From positions 1 to 56,963 of the forward strand of contig JAAYNI010000038.1 in assembly GCA_012520995.1 (NCBI GenBank): a stretch of DNA of 56,963 nucleotides, given 5' to 3'. A model generated the notes under the pieces. That model saw nothing but the letters and a program-made list of their open reading frames with translations, made no database searches and was not told where the DNA came from. Positions within the stretch are counted from its first letter, which is position 1, and every line of letters starts with the position of its first letter. Source of the DNA: Candidatus Rifleibacteriota bacterium (GTDB lineage Bacteria > Muiribacteriota > Ozemobacteria > Ozemobacterales > Ozemobacteraceae). A program made the translations under genes and the position numbers. Shown one piece after another: positions 35,582 to 43,264 of this stretch.

Positions 35582-37777
35582 ATGAAAAAACTTATACCTG
35601 AACAAAAAATAGATATTGAAAAGCTGTTAGAAGGTCTTGAAAATTATAAACCCAGACGCAAAGAATGGGTTTGGAGAAAACCTGCTGCAAATGGCGGCAT
35701 CAAGAGTTCTTTTGAGTTCAAAGATATGTCAGAACCTCTTAAACGTTCTATTCCACTGCCAGCAGCAAAATATTTCGGGGACATAGATCCTCAGCCTATG
35801 CCTGTTATTACAACAGAAATAGCTTCAGGCCGCTTTGAAGATGACATCAGACGTATGAGAATGGCTGCTTGGCATGGCGCCGACCATATAATGGTCATAA
35901 GAACCACAGGCCAAAGCCATATAGACGGTCTAATAGAAGGCACTCCGGAAGGAATAGGCGGAGTTCCGATAACCAGAAAGCAAATCAGAGCCTCTAAAAA
36001 GGCTTGCGACTTGATAGAAGATGAAGTCGGCAGACCTATCAATTTCCACTCCTATGTTTCGGGAGTTGCAGGCCCTGAAGTCGCAGTTCTTTTCGCAGAA
36101 GAAGGAATAAACGGTGCACACCAGGATCCTCAGTACAACGTGCTTTACAGAAACATCAACGTTTATCGTTCATTCGTTGACGCGGCCTCCGCAAAAAAGG
36201 TTATGGCTGACGCTCAAATTTTCCAGATAGATGGCGCTCATAACGCAAACGCCACTGCCAAAGAAGGCTGGGCTGTTATGCCTGAACTGCTTGTTCAACA
36301 CGGCATCAACTGTGCTTTTTCTGCAGCAGTCGGTATGGACAAAGCACACATAGGTCTTTCAACCGTTCCTCCCTGTGCTCCTCCTGCTCCTAAACTCTGG
36401 TATGACTTGCCTTATGCAGTAGCTTTGAGAGAATTCTTCAGCGATTATAAATTCAGAGCTCAACAAAATACCAGATACATTGAGGCTGACATTGAAGAAG
36501 CTACCAGAACACACGTTATAGATACCTTGATTTCGGCTCTTACTTCTGCAGACATTCAAAGCACTATAACCCCTGATGAAGGCCGAAACGTCCCTTGGCA
36601 TTATAACAATATCAGAGGTATTGAAACAGCCAAACAGACCTTAGTAGCCCTTGACGGAATCAAACAGCTTGTCAAGATCGACCGTGACGGTCCTCTCGGC
36701 GATATGGTAAGAGATATTCAAGAGAGAGCCGTTTGCTTCTTGGAAGAAATCCTCGAAAACGGAGGCTACTTCAAAGCTGTTGAAAGAGGTTTCTTTGTCG
36801 ACTCAGGGCACTACCCCATAAGAAATGATGACGGTATAGCCAGAGACGCTCAAGGCGGCGTTGCAGCTGGAACTATAGTCAAGAGAGATGATGACTACAT
36901 GGCACCTGTCTGCAGCACTTTCGGAATAAACAACCTTCCCAAAAACCTCAAGAAACCCTGTGAACTGATAGGCGGGTGTACGCTCTGCAATCACGATAAA
37001 ATACCATATATTGACGAGGTTGACGAAACTGACAACTGTAACTTGCGTCTTGCAAAAACTGTCGAATACAGAAAAGGCAATATGCTCAAGCCCGAAACAG
37101 AATGGGCAGGTGACGGCACAGTTTTGATACAGCTTTTCATTCCGGAATCCTTAGAGCTCGCAAAAGCAGCAGCTGTTGAAATGGCGAAAAAAATGGGTCT
37201 CCTGGATCCCGAAGTTATAAACTCACAAGTAATGCACCCATCAGAGGGTACATTCATAGAAGTCAAAGGCAAAGTAGATTTTGCAATTGATAAAACCACT
37301 ATAAAGATTCCTCCGAAACCTGAGATGCTCAGTGAAGATGAAATCAAGGCAATAGTGAAAAAATCCAATCTTACTGTTGTAGCTGGCACAGTCGGCGAAG
37401 ACGAGCACTCGGTTGGGTTGAGAGAAATATTGGATATCAAACACGGCGGTATTGAGAAATTCGGTGTCAAATATCACTATCTGGGCACCTCTGTTCCTGT
37501 TGAAAAGATGGTAGATGCAGCAATTGAAACAGGCTCTGACGCAATTCTGATAAGCACAATTATCAGCCACAACGATGTGCACCGCAAGAACATGATCAGA
37601 CTAGATGAAATTTGCAAAGAAAAAGGCATCAGAGATAAAATAATCTGCATGTCCGGCGGAACTCAAGTAACCAGCGAAATGGCAAAAGAATGCGGCATGG
37701 ATGATGGCTTTGGAAGAGGCACAAAAGGCATAGACGTTGTAAACTCTCTTGTCAAGATCATCAAGAAAAAACTCTGA
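35582..37777 (+). CDS. oraE: D-ornithine 4,5-aminomutase, large subunit OraE
   Basis: 731-aa catalytic subunit that uses adenosylcobalamin and pyridoxal phosphate for radical amino-group migration. Near-invariant blocks are AKYFGDIDPQPMPVITTEIA, GRFEDDIRRMRMAAWHGADH, GVAGPEVAVLFAEEG and GAHQDPQYNVLYRNIN. The C-terminal B12-binding domain has VGEDEHSVGLREILDIKHGG, HYLGTSVPVEKMVDAA and D665-x-H667 in SHNDVHRKNM, the cobalt-binding histidine region. The length is normal. GGAG sits 8 nt before the ATG. The other ornithine-pathway genes (racemase, 2,4-diaminopentanoate dehydrogenase, ortAB) are not in the window. The preceding gene is a chemoreceptor. Confidence 0.97.
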   Translation: MKKLIPEQKIDIEKLLEGLENYKPRRKEWVWRKPAANGGIKSSFEFKDMSEPLKRSIPLPAAKYFGDIDPQPMPVITTEIASGRFEDDIRRMRMAAWHGADHIMVIRTTGQSHIDGLIEGTPEGIGGVPITRKQIRASKKACDLIEDEVGRPINFHSYVSGVAGPEVAVLFAEEGINGAHQDPQYNVLYRNINVYRSFVDAASAKKVMADAQIFQIDGAHNANATAKEGWAVMPELLVQHGINCAFSAAVGMDKAHIGLSTVPPCAPPAPKLWYDLPYAVALREFFSDYKFRAQQNTRYIEADIEEATRTHVIDTLISALTSADIQSTITPDEGRNVPWHYNNIRGIETAKQTLVALDGIKQLVKIDRDGPLGDMVRDIQERAVCFLEEILENGGYFKAVERGFFVDSGHYPIRNDDGIARDAQGGVAAGTIVKRDDDYMAPVCSTFGINNLPKNLKKPCELIGGCTLCNHDKIPYIDEVDETDNCNLRLAKTVEYRKGNMLKPETEWAGDGTVLIQLFIPESLELAKAAAVEMAKKMGLLDPEVINSQVMHPSEGTFIEVKGKVDFAIDKTTIKIPPKPEMLSEDEIKAIVKKSNLTVVAGTVGEDEHSVGLREILDIKHGGIEKFGVKYHYLGTSVPVEKMVDAAIETGSDAILISTIISHNDVHRKNMIRLDEICKEKGIRDKIICMSGGTQVTSEMAKECGMDDGFGRGTKGIDVVNSLVKIIKKKL

Positions 37778-37785
37778 AAAACAGT

Positions 37786-38275
37786 GACTAGTGCTGCTTT
37801 TTCTCTAAAACTTGCCTAACAGCCTTTTAAAATTCACAAGACAATATCTGCTAAAAAATATGCATCGCATAGGGTGGCGAGTTAATGTTTAGACTCAATT
37901 ACAGAAACTGATAATTATTCTAAGCTGCTGATAAACTGTTGAGGCTCCGATAAAAATAAACCTTGTATTTTTTGTAAGAGTAAAAATCGACTAAAATCTT
38001 ATGCAATGAAATAAGATTTTAGTCAGATCTCAGATTAAAAGAGCTATTTAGCAAAGTGATTTGATAAATAGCTCGCTTTAATCGGAGACTAGCAAAAACG
38101 AAGTTTTAGCGTAATTTTTACCCTGTCGGTGTATTTTTCCGTGTATTCTGTGTATTCCGTGGTTTAGAAATATTTCGGTTCTTCATCTGCAGTCATCTGT
38201 GTCATCTGTGGATAAAAAAATATTCTGGAATTTCGTGATTTTCGTGTGTTTCGTGGTTTCAAAAGGTCGCTAACT
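37786..38275. repeat. Dispersed intergenic repeat, copy A
   Basis: No gene lies between 37778 and 38522. This part resembles 42926-43264: both start TAGTGC, share CTAAAACTT, TTCACAAGACAATA and ACTCAATT phrases in the same order, and end in 'TGTGTATTCCGTGGTTTA'-like text. Copy A additionally has 'CATCTGTGTCATCTGTGGAT' and 'TTTCGTGTGTTTCGTGG' phrases. It carries three hairpins in its middle. Confidence 0.7.
37989..38113. ncRNA. Three consecutive hairpins (possible structured RNA)
   Basis: Hairpin 1: perfect 14-bp stem, 37989-38002 with 38011-38024 (GACTAAAATCTTAT). Hairpin 2: 38028-38089, an inner perfect 10-bp stem (GAGCTATTTA with TAAATAGCTC) inside an outer stem TCTCAGATTAAA / TTTAATCGGAGA with one mismatch. 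Hairpin 3: about 38092-38113, GCAAAAAC-GAA-GTTTTAGC, one mismatch. No promoter is clear. It could be an RNA, a mobile miniature element or a recombination site. Confidence 0.4.
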
Positions 38276-38288
38276 AAAATCTAAAATA

Positions 38289-38317
38289 AAAAACTCCCCA
38301 GCTAAGGGGAGTTTTTT
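38289..38317 (+). terminator. Rho-independent terminator
   Basis: AAACTCCCC-AGCTAA-GGGGAGTTT followed by more T. It could end transcripts from oraSE (500 bp upstream) or from the hairpin region, and works in both directions because of the flanking A run. Confidence 0.85.
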
Positions 38318-38522
38318 GCAGTTTCAGCAAAAGAACCTAGGTGTGACTTTTAATAGTGCAACTTTGTTAAATAGTGTGACTTAGTTCAAAAGAACTCTGT
38401 GCAGATAGTATTGTCAAAAGAGTAATGATAAGTATTGTAACTAGAGCAGTATAAGTTTTGACAACCTGTTGCGTGATAAATGCTGTTAATATATGTTTCG
38501 CAGGTGTGTGTGTAAATCATTG
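38318..38522. other. Spacer without recognised content
   Basis: I see no gene. A loose 'GTGTGACTT' phrase occurs at about 38341 and again at about 38375, and downstream AT-rich sequence shows nothing further. Confidence 0.4.
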
Positions 38523-38618
38523 TCAATGTCCTGATGGCGGAAGTTTAACCCAAACGTCTAAGGTTGAGTTTTTCTCAGTTCTCACCAAAACATAGTCTTT
38601 GTATTGTTCATTTTGCAT
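38523..38618 (-). CDS. Possible 31-aa small protein or gene remnant
   Basis: ATG at 38618 with GGAG 7 nt upstream opens a 31-codon frame (MQNEQYKDYVLVRTEKNSTL and so on, ending KLPPSGH). It looks protein-like, but nothing similar continues beyond the stop, so it may be the 5' end of a lost gene. The converse-strand 95-aa frame at 38604-38891 looks like chance. Confidence 0.3.
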   Translation of the reverse strand: MQNEQYKDYVLVRTEKNSTLDVWVKLPPSGH

Positions 38619-38809
38619 CGGCGGGCTCCTTTGCTTGCTGTTACTTTATTAGTAGCAAACTGCATGCCAACTTTTCTCACATTATATATATCGGCTAAAA
38701 GCCTTTGTTTATTTAGCTTTTCACTACATTCAGCATTCAGAGAGCCTTTTAGACAAATGTGTGTTTTATTAAAACTGTGCAAAAAGTTCGCAAATTGTCG
38801 AGAAGCTGC

Positions 38810-39250
38810 TCAATTTTTAAACAGCTCTTTATCTTTAGGATTGCTCCAAATTGCTACAAAAATGCCCACTAGTGCTAAAATGAACCAGTAAACACCGTTG
38901 TCAGTAAATCTTTCCCCATTAATTCTGACAAAAATGCTCCATCTTTGTTTTTGTAAAAAGTCCCCTACTCCAGCCCTAAAAAAAGCTATTTTAGAAACTC
39001 CGTGTCTGGAAGGTTCTATTTTTAAGAGTGCGAAAAGATTTTCTTCAGAGGAAATGTTTTGCGGTAGCTCAGGGACAACATACAAATCATAGGCAGAAGT
39101 AATAAAGCCTTGCACTTCACTTTTTTGCACTATAATACCGCTGAATTCGCGTCTTACAGATTTAAAAGCCTTAACCGCAAGAGCTGAACTCAGCAATAAA
39201 AGAAGGATTGAAACACCCTTCAGCCAGTTTTTTATTTTATTCTCGTTCAT
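38810..39250 (-). CDS. Two-TM membrane protein of unknown function
   Basis: 146 aa. One membrane helix near the N-terminus (about 10-30, KGVSILLLLLSSALAVKAF) and another near the C-terminus (about 117-137, NGVYWFILALVGIFVAIW) enclose an about 85-residue segment likely to be periplasmic. The organisation resembles small DUF3592-like proteins, but I cannot confirm that family. TATAAT sits 8 nt before the ATG and there is no Shine-Dalgarno sequence, so the mRNA is probably leaderless. It stands alone. Confidence 0.65.
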   Translation of the reverse strand: MNENKIKNWLKGVSILLLLLSSALAVKAFKSVRREFSGIIVQKSEVQGFITSAYDLYVVPELPQNISSEENLFALLKIEPSRHGVSKIAFFRAGVGDFLQKQRWSIFVRINGERFTDNGVYWFILALVGIFVAIWSNPKDKELFKN

Positions 39251-39258
39251 TAAAAAGC

Positions 39259-39264
39259 ATTATA
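39259..39264 (-). promoter_or_regulatory. -10 box for probable leaderless two-TM protein mRNA
   Basis: Consensus TATAAT on the minus strand, 8 nt before the ATG at 39250. No good -35 box; the upstream region is T-rich. Confidence 0.55.
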
Positions 39265-39420
39265 AACCGAAAATAAAAAAATAAACAGTTATTAGAAGAC
39301 CAAATGATATGAGTAAAAATATTTATATTTTTACAAGCAGAGCCGACTGAAACTCATATTTAGGAAGTTTACTTAATAAATATGAGTTTCAAGCAGAAAT
39401 GCGGGGAAAGATTGGATTCT

Positions 39421-39462
39421 ACACCTACCCCCCTACCCCCTACGCCCTAACCCCTAGTCCCT
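39421..39462. repeat. Period-7 C-rich array overlapping a stop codon
   Basis: Heptamers such as CCCCCTA, CGCCCTA and ACCCCTA in tandem. The minus-strand TAG stop (39454-39456) of the beta-helix transferase lies inside the array, so its last residues are encoded by repeat sequence. Confidence 0.8.
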
Positions 39463-40161
39463 GTTTGCTACAATGCGGGTTTGCTGCTGTTTCAGCTTTA
39501 CTATGGTGTTTTTTGAGAAGTAGCCATGAATCGAGGCACAAGCATAAACCATGCAACCTGGTTCCATAATAGTTCCAGGATTAGTGACAACATTGCAGCC
39601 TATTTGGCATCCATCGCCCAAGATTACTCCAAACTTTTTCAGATTTGTTTGGATATATTGTCCATTTATTACAGCTTTTACAAGTGTTCTGTCATGCTTA
39701 AGGTTTGAAAGCTTTGAACCTGCTCCAAGGTTTACTTTTGAGCCAAGAATAGAGTCTCCGACATAATTAAAATGAGGAGCTTTGGCTTCCGGAAGGAAAA
39801 CCGAACGAACAACTTCTGTGGTGTGACCAACTACTGCGCCATCCCCGCAAATAACATCGCCTCTGATCAAGGCACCGTGACGAACTGTAACATTTTTACC
39901 TATTATAGCAGGCCCGCAAACGCAAGCACCTGCTTCTATTACGGAGCCTTCACCTAAGTAAATATCGCCTTTTACAATAGCTCCATCTTCAATAGTGCCA
40001 AGAATTTGCGGTTTAACAGTGTTTTTCACAAAGCCCTGCTGTATTCTGAGCAGAACGTCCCAAATATTTTCGAGATCAGCATAACCGTCTAGTTTTGGGC
40101 TGAAAAGCTCAGGGCAAATAAAATCATCAATTCTGGAGAAAAACAAACTGAAATCTGGCAT
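39454..40161 (-). CDS. Left-handed beta-helix transferase (GlmU C-terminal-like)
   Basis: 235 aa from ATG 40161 (AAGGA 7 nt upstream); a TTG-initiated longer frame from 40200 would begin inside the promoter. After about 50 residues it is a hexapeptide-repeat left-handed beta helix: GDIYLGEGSVIEAGACV, GPAIIGKNVTVRHGALIRGD, then HTTEVVRS, APHFNYVGDSILGSKVNLGAG and NPGTIMEPGCMVY. These phrases match the acetyltransferase half of GlmU and related sugar-nucleotide enzymes. The nucleotidyltransferase half is absent, so it is a stand-alone acyltransferase or a sugar-nucleotide assembly partner. Substrate unknown. Confidence 0.82.
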   Translation of the reverse strand: MPDFSLFFSRIDDFICPELFSPKLDGYADLENIWDVLLRIQQGFVKNTVKPQILGTIEDGAIVKGDIYLGEGSVIEAGACVCGPAIIGKNVTVRHGALIRGDVICGDGAVVGHTTEVVRSVFLPEAKAPHFNYVGDSILGSKVNLGAGSKLSNLKHDRTLVKAVINGQYIQTNLKKFGVILGDGCQIGCNVVTNPGTIMEPGCMVYACASIHGYFSKNTIVKLKQQQTRIVANRD

Positions 40162-40188
40162 TCTTTGGTTCCTTAAAATTTTTTTTTT

Positions 40189-40198
40189 ATAATACCAC
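40189..40198 (-). promoter_or_regulatory. Extended -10 promoter of the beta-helix transferase
   Basis: On the minus strand TGTGGTATTAT-like sequence precedes the gene by about 28 nt. The TGTGG context recurs before giant protein 1. Confidence 0.4.
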
Positions 40199-40200
40199 AA

Positions 40201-40260
40201 TTAAAACATCGATCCTAAACAATTCAACCCGCCACTCAGCACCCGCCACCCATCACTGGC
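40201..40260. repeat. Fragment of the dispersed repeat, reverse orientation (copy C)
   Basis: On the minus strand, GGGTTGAATTGTTTAGGA follows a G-rich period-7 stretch (AGTGGCG-like heptamers). The same join occurs in plus orientation at 43010-43055. Confidence 0.65.
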
Positions 40261-40283
40261 TGTTATGGATGTTGGTCCTCGCT

Positions 40284-40320
40284 ATTCCCTACACCCTACG
40301 CCCTACTCCCTTTCCCTTAG
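40284..40320. repeat. Period-7 C-rich array reaching the ahcY stop codon
   Basis: TCCCTAC, ACCCTAC, GCCCTAC, TCCCTTT heptamers run directly into the TAA stop of ahcY (40317-40319 on the minus strand). Confidence 0.8.
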
Positions 40321-41720
40321 TATCTATACATGTCCGACTTATATGGGCCTTCTACCTTGACGCCTATATAATCAGCCTGTTTTTGGGTAAGTTTTGTAAG
40401 GTTTACTCCCAGCTTTCCAAGATGCAATCTTGCAACTTCTTCATCAAGGTGTTTCGGAAGAGTATAAACACTAAGTTCATAATTGTTTTGCCATAGATCA
40501 AGCTGAGCTAAAACTTGATTTGTAAATGAAGTGCTCATTACAAAGCTGGAGTGACCAGTAGCACACCCAAGATTTACCAGTCTGCCGTCAGCTAGCAAAT
40601 AAATGCTTCTTCCGTTGGGGAAAGTATATTTATCGACCTGAGGCTTAATATTGATGTGTTTAACTCCAGGCCATTTTTTTATTTCTGAAACCTGAATTTC
40701 GTTATCAAAGTGGCCTATATTGCAAACTATTGCCTGATCTTTCATTTCAGAGCAATGCTTAGCTGTTATAACATCTATATTGCCTGTAGCAGTAACGAAA
40801 ATATCGCCTTCGCTCAGAGCTTCTTCTAAGGTGACAACCTGATAACCTTCCATAGCTGCTTGAAGAGCGCAAATGGGGTCTATTTCAGTTACGAGAACTC
40901 TTGCTCCGAAACCTCTTAAACTCTGAGCACAGCCTTTGCCGACATCCCCGTAGCCACAAACAACCGCGACTTTGCCAGCCACCATTACATCAGTAGCTCT
41001 TTTGATACCATCGGCAAGGCTTTCTCTGCAACCGTACAGGTTATCAAATTTGGACTTGGTTACTGAATCGTTTACGTTTATAGCAGGAAAAAGAAGCTTT
41101 TTTTCCTCCAGCATTTTATAGAGCCTGTGAACGCCAGTAGTAGTTTCTTCACTTACACCTTTAACTGAAGCAGCTATTTTTTGCCACATATCAGGATGTG
41201 TTTTAAGAGTCTTTTTCAAATTTCTATAAAGAGCTGCTTCATCTTCGCTTTCAGGGGTTTTATCAAGCAGAGAGTTGTCTTTTTCAGCTGCACAGCCAAG
41301 ATGAATCATAAGAGTAGCATCTCCGCCGTCATCAACTATAAGATCTGGGCCAGCGCCATCAGGGAAAATCAGAGCTTCGCGCAAGCATTCCCAGTATTCA
41401 TCAAGGCTTTCATCTTTCCAGGCAAATACCGGCACACAAGCTTTAGCAATAGCTGCAGCTGCAGTATCTTGGGTTGAATAAATATTGCAGCTGGACCATC
41501 TGACATCGGCTCCCAATTCCACCAAAGTTTCAATTAAAACAGCTGTTTGCACCGTCATATGCAAAGAACCTGTTATTTTAGCTCCTTTGAGCGGTTTTTC
41601 TGTTCCATATTTTTTCCGCAAAGCCATGAGCCCTGGCATTTCATGCTCAGCTATTTCTATTTCTTTGCGGCCTGTTTCCCATAAATTAATATCTTTTACT
41701 TTGTAAGGCAGTCTAGACAT
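40317..41720 (-). CDS. ahcY: S-adenosylhomocysteine hydrolase
   Basis: 467 aa, cytoplasmic NAD-dependent enzyme that splits S-adenosylhomocysteine into adenosine and homocysteine, keeping the methylation cycle running. Signatures: [49 protein letters not shown], the NAD-binding [20 protein letters not shown] and [15 protein letters not shown]-like [14 protein letters not shown]. It is the long form with the roughly 40-residue insert ([20 protein letters not shown] region) found in many bacteria, and ends in the typical KSDMYRY. AAAGGAT precedes the ATG. It is a single-gene unit; a perfect inverted repeat lies about 54 bp upstream. Confidence 0.98.
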   Translation of the reverse strand: MSRLPYKVKDINLWETGRKEIEIAEHEMPGLMALRKKYGTEKPLKGAKITGSLHMTVQTAVLIETLVELGADVRWSSCNIYSTQDTAAAAIAKACVPVFAWKDESLDEYWECLREALIFPDGAGPDLIVDDGGDATLMIHLGCAAEKDNSLLDKTPESEDEAALYRNLKKTLKTHPDMWQKIAASVKGVSEETTTGVHRLYKMLEEKKLLFPAINVNDSVTKSKFDNLYGCRESLADGIKRATDVMVAGKVAVVCGYGDVGKGCAQSLRGFGARVLVTEIDPICALQAAMEGYQVVTLEEALSEGDIFVTATGNIDVITAKHCSEMKDQAIVCNIGHFDNEIQVSEIKKWPGVKHINIKPQVDKYTFPNGRSIYLLADGRLVNLGCATGHSSFVMSTSFTNQVLAQLDLWQNNYELSVYTLPKHLDEEVARLHLGKLGVNLTKLTQKQADYIGVKVEGPYKSDMYRY

Positions 41721-41773
41721 GATTTTATCCTTTAAAATATTGTGGCAATATTAAAGCACGAAACTAATTAAAA

Positions 41774-41812
41774 AACCAGAGATTAGTGGATAGTGTCCAG
41801 TAATCTCTGGTT
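41774..41812. repeat. Perfect 12-bp inverted repeat upstream of ahcY
   Basis: AACCAGAGATTA (41774-41785) and its exact complement (41801-41812) flank a 15-nt loop that itself has period-7 character (GTGGATAGTGTCCAG). It could be an operator, a terminator-like structure or part of the dispersed repeats. Confidence 0.6.
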
Positions 41813-41960
41813 ACTGTATGTTACATTTATGGTTTAGAAAAAGACCTTTGTTATGAAGTTCTTCTATGCTTTCTGCCCGCTCCCTATTTTCAAAAATACT
41901 TAAAATCCTGCTGTCAACTCATCACTCGTATTTTACAGGCTCCTGACCGATATATAACTG

Positions 41961-42434
41961 ATGGCAAGAAAGAAATTAAACGGCAAAACAAAAATGACTC
42001 GCAGTGAAAATATGGCCAGAGTCAAAGGAAAGGACACAAAGCCTGAGCTTTATGTAAGAAAACTTTTAAGAAGCGCAGGTTATGGCTATAGAATTCATTG
42101 TGACTGGCTCCCTGGAAAGCCGGACATATATTTGCCTAAATATAAAACGGCAATTTTTGTACACGGCTGTTTTTGGCATGCTCATGAAAACTGCCGTATG
42201 TTTCGTCTGCCGCAATCTAATACCAAATATTGGATTGAGAAGCTCAAAAAAAATACAGAGCGGGATGCAAAAAACCGCACTGAGCTTTTAAAGCTTGGAA
42301 TTAAGACAATCATAATCTGGGGCTGTACAGTCAAAGATATGATGAAACATGATTTGAAGCAAATCATAGAGATGGAAACTATCAGCGAAATATTAGAACA
42401 AGTTGAAGAACCTCCCGATGTCTACGAGCTCTGA
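41961..42434 (+). CDS. vsr: Very short patch repair endonuclease Vsr
   Basis: 157 aa, DNA mismatch endonuclease that nicks beside T:G mismatches arising from 5-methylcytosine deamination. Family blocks: SENMARVKGKDTKPELYVRK, GYRIHCDWLPGKPDIYLPKY, the zinc/catalytic FVHGCFWHAHENC and TERDAKNRTELLKLGIKTII. All are intact. No cytosine methyltransferase lies beside it, though one is usually adjacent. No Shine-Dalgarno sequence; TATATA just upstream may be a -10 box with a leaderless start. Confidence 0.94.
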   Translation: MARKKLNGKTKMTRSENMARVKGKDTKPELYVRKLLRSAGYGYRIHCDWLPGKPDIYLPKYKTAIFVHGCFWHAHENCRMFRLPQSNTKYWIEKLKKNTERDAKNRTELLKLGIKTIIIWGCTVKDMMKHDLKQIIEMETISEILEQVEEPPDVYEL

Positions 42435-42599
42435 CTTTTCAAAGTGACTTTCTCACATATAAAGGTTTATAATCTTCTCTAGAACTGTTAAGCTTATTGT
42501 CACGCTCTTGGCTATATTTTCTTGGGTGTCTTCCATTGTCTTTTTTATCCAGGATACATTACCCTAGAATCTATAGCATCCACTTTCAGGAGACTCAAA

Positions 42600-42929
42600 A
42601 TGCTAGCTATATCAATACTTTTATATCTAATGATGCTCTTCGCTACAATTATAGCTATTAATACACTAAAAAAAGCCAAACGCGATGGAGTCATATTATT
42701 GGGAGGAAAAGGCTCTGAACTACGCCGAAAAGACCACCCTATGAAATTCGATCAAACATACGAGGCTTTAACTTTTGTAACCTATATTTTTCTAGGAATC
42801 TTAATCCTCATTCCTTTATTAAGTCTAATAGGCTTAATAGTAGTAGCTATCGACAATCCTGTTTTGACTCAGATATTTGATAAATTAATGCATATTCTTG
42901 AAGTAATAATGAATGCTTTATCTGACTAG
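42600..42929 (+). CDS. Small two-TM membrane protein, unknown function
   Basis: 109 aa from ATG 42600 (AGGAG 7 nt upstream); the longer in-frame start at 42522 lacks a site. TM helices at about 2-20 (AISILLYLMMLFATIIAI) and about 57-83 (LTFVTYIFLGILILIPLLSL), separated by a basic cytoplasmic loop (KKAKRDGVILLGGKG). No domain recognised. It lies 165 bp after vsr and need not be related to it. Confidence 0.6.
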   Translation: MLAISILLYLMMLFATIIAINTLKKAKRDGVILLGGKGSELRRKDHPMKFDQTYEALTFVTYIFLGILILIPLLSLIGLIVVAIDNPVLTQIFDKLMHILEVIMNALSD

Positions 42930-43264
42930 TGCGGTATTTTCACTAAAACTTTCCTATTTGCTTTTCAAACTTCACAAGACAATAGCTGATAATAATATGC
43001 CGCCGCACTAGAGTGGGTAGTGGTTAGTGGGTGGTGGGTTGAATTGTTTAGGACTCAATTGCTGAAAACTGATAACAGTTGGAAATCCTGATAGATTAGT
43101 GTTGTTTGTTTTTCTGTAGTTTACTTGTAAAATCAATGGTCTAAGCCGAGAGTGAGAAAAAGCAGATATGCTTTTTCAATATTTTTTCTGCTGGAGCTTT
43201 TTCTGTGTATTCCGTGTGTTCTGTGGTTTAAAGAGTTTTGGCTCTTCTGTGGTTTGTTTCGTTG
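42926..43264. repeat. Dispersed intergenic repeat, copy B
   Basis: Resembles 37786-38275 over most of its length (see there). It adds a G-rich period-7 array (43010-43041, AGTGGGT-type heptamers) and a hairpin GAAAAAGCA-GATA-TGCTTTTTC (43156-43177). No gene is present between 42930 and 43264. Confidence 0.7.

Noticed and set aside
36991-37470. 159-aa antisense frame inside oraE
   Set aside because: oraE is unmistakable in the other strand, and the antisense product has no recognisable features.
38604-38891. 95-aa plus-strand frame
   Set aside because: Overlaps the better supported minus-strand genes and has no Shine-Dalgarno sequence or domain.
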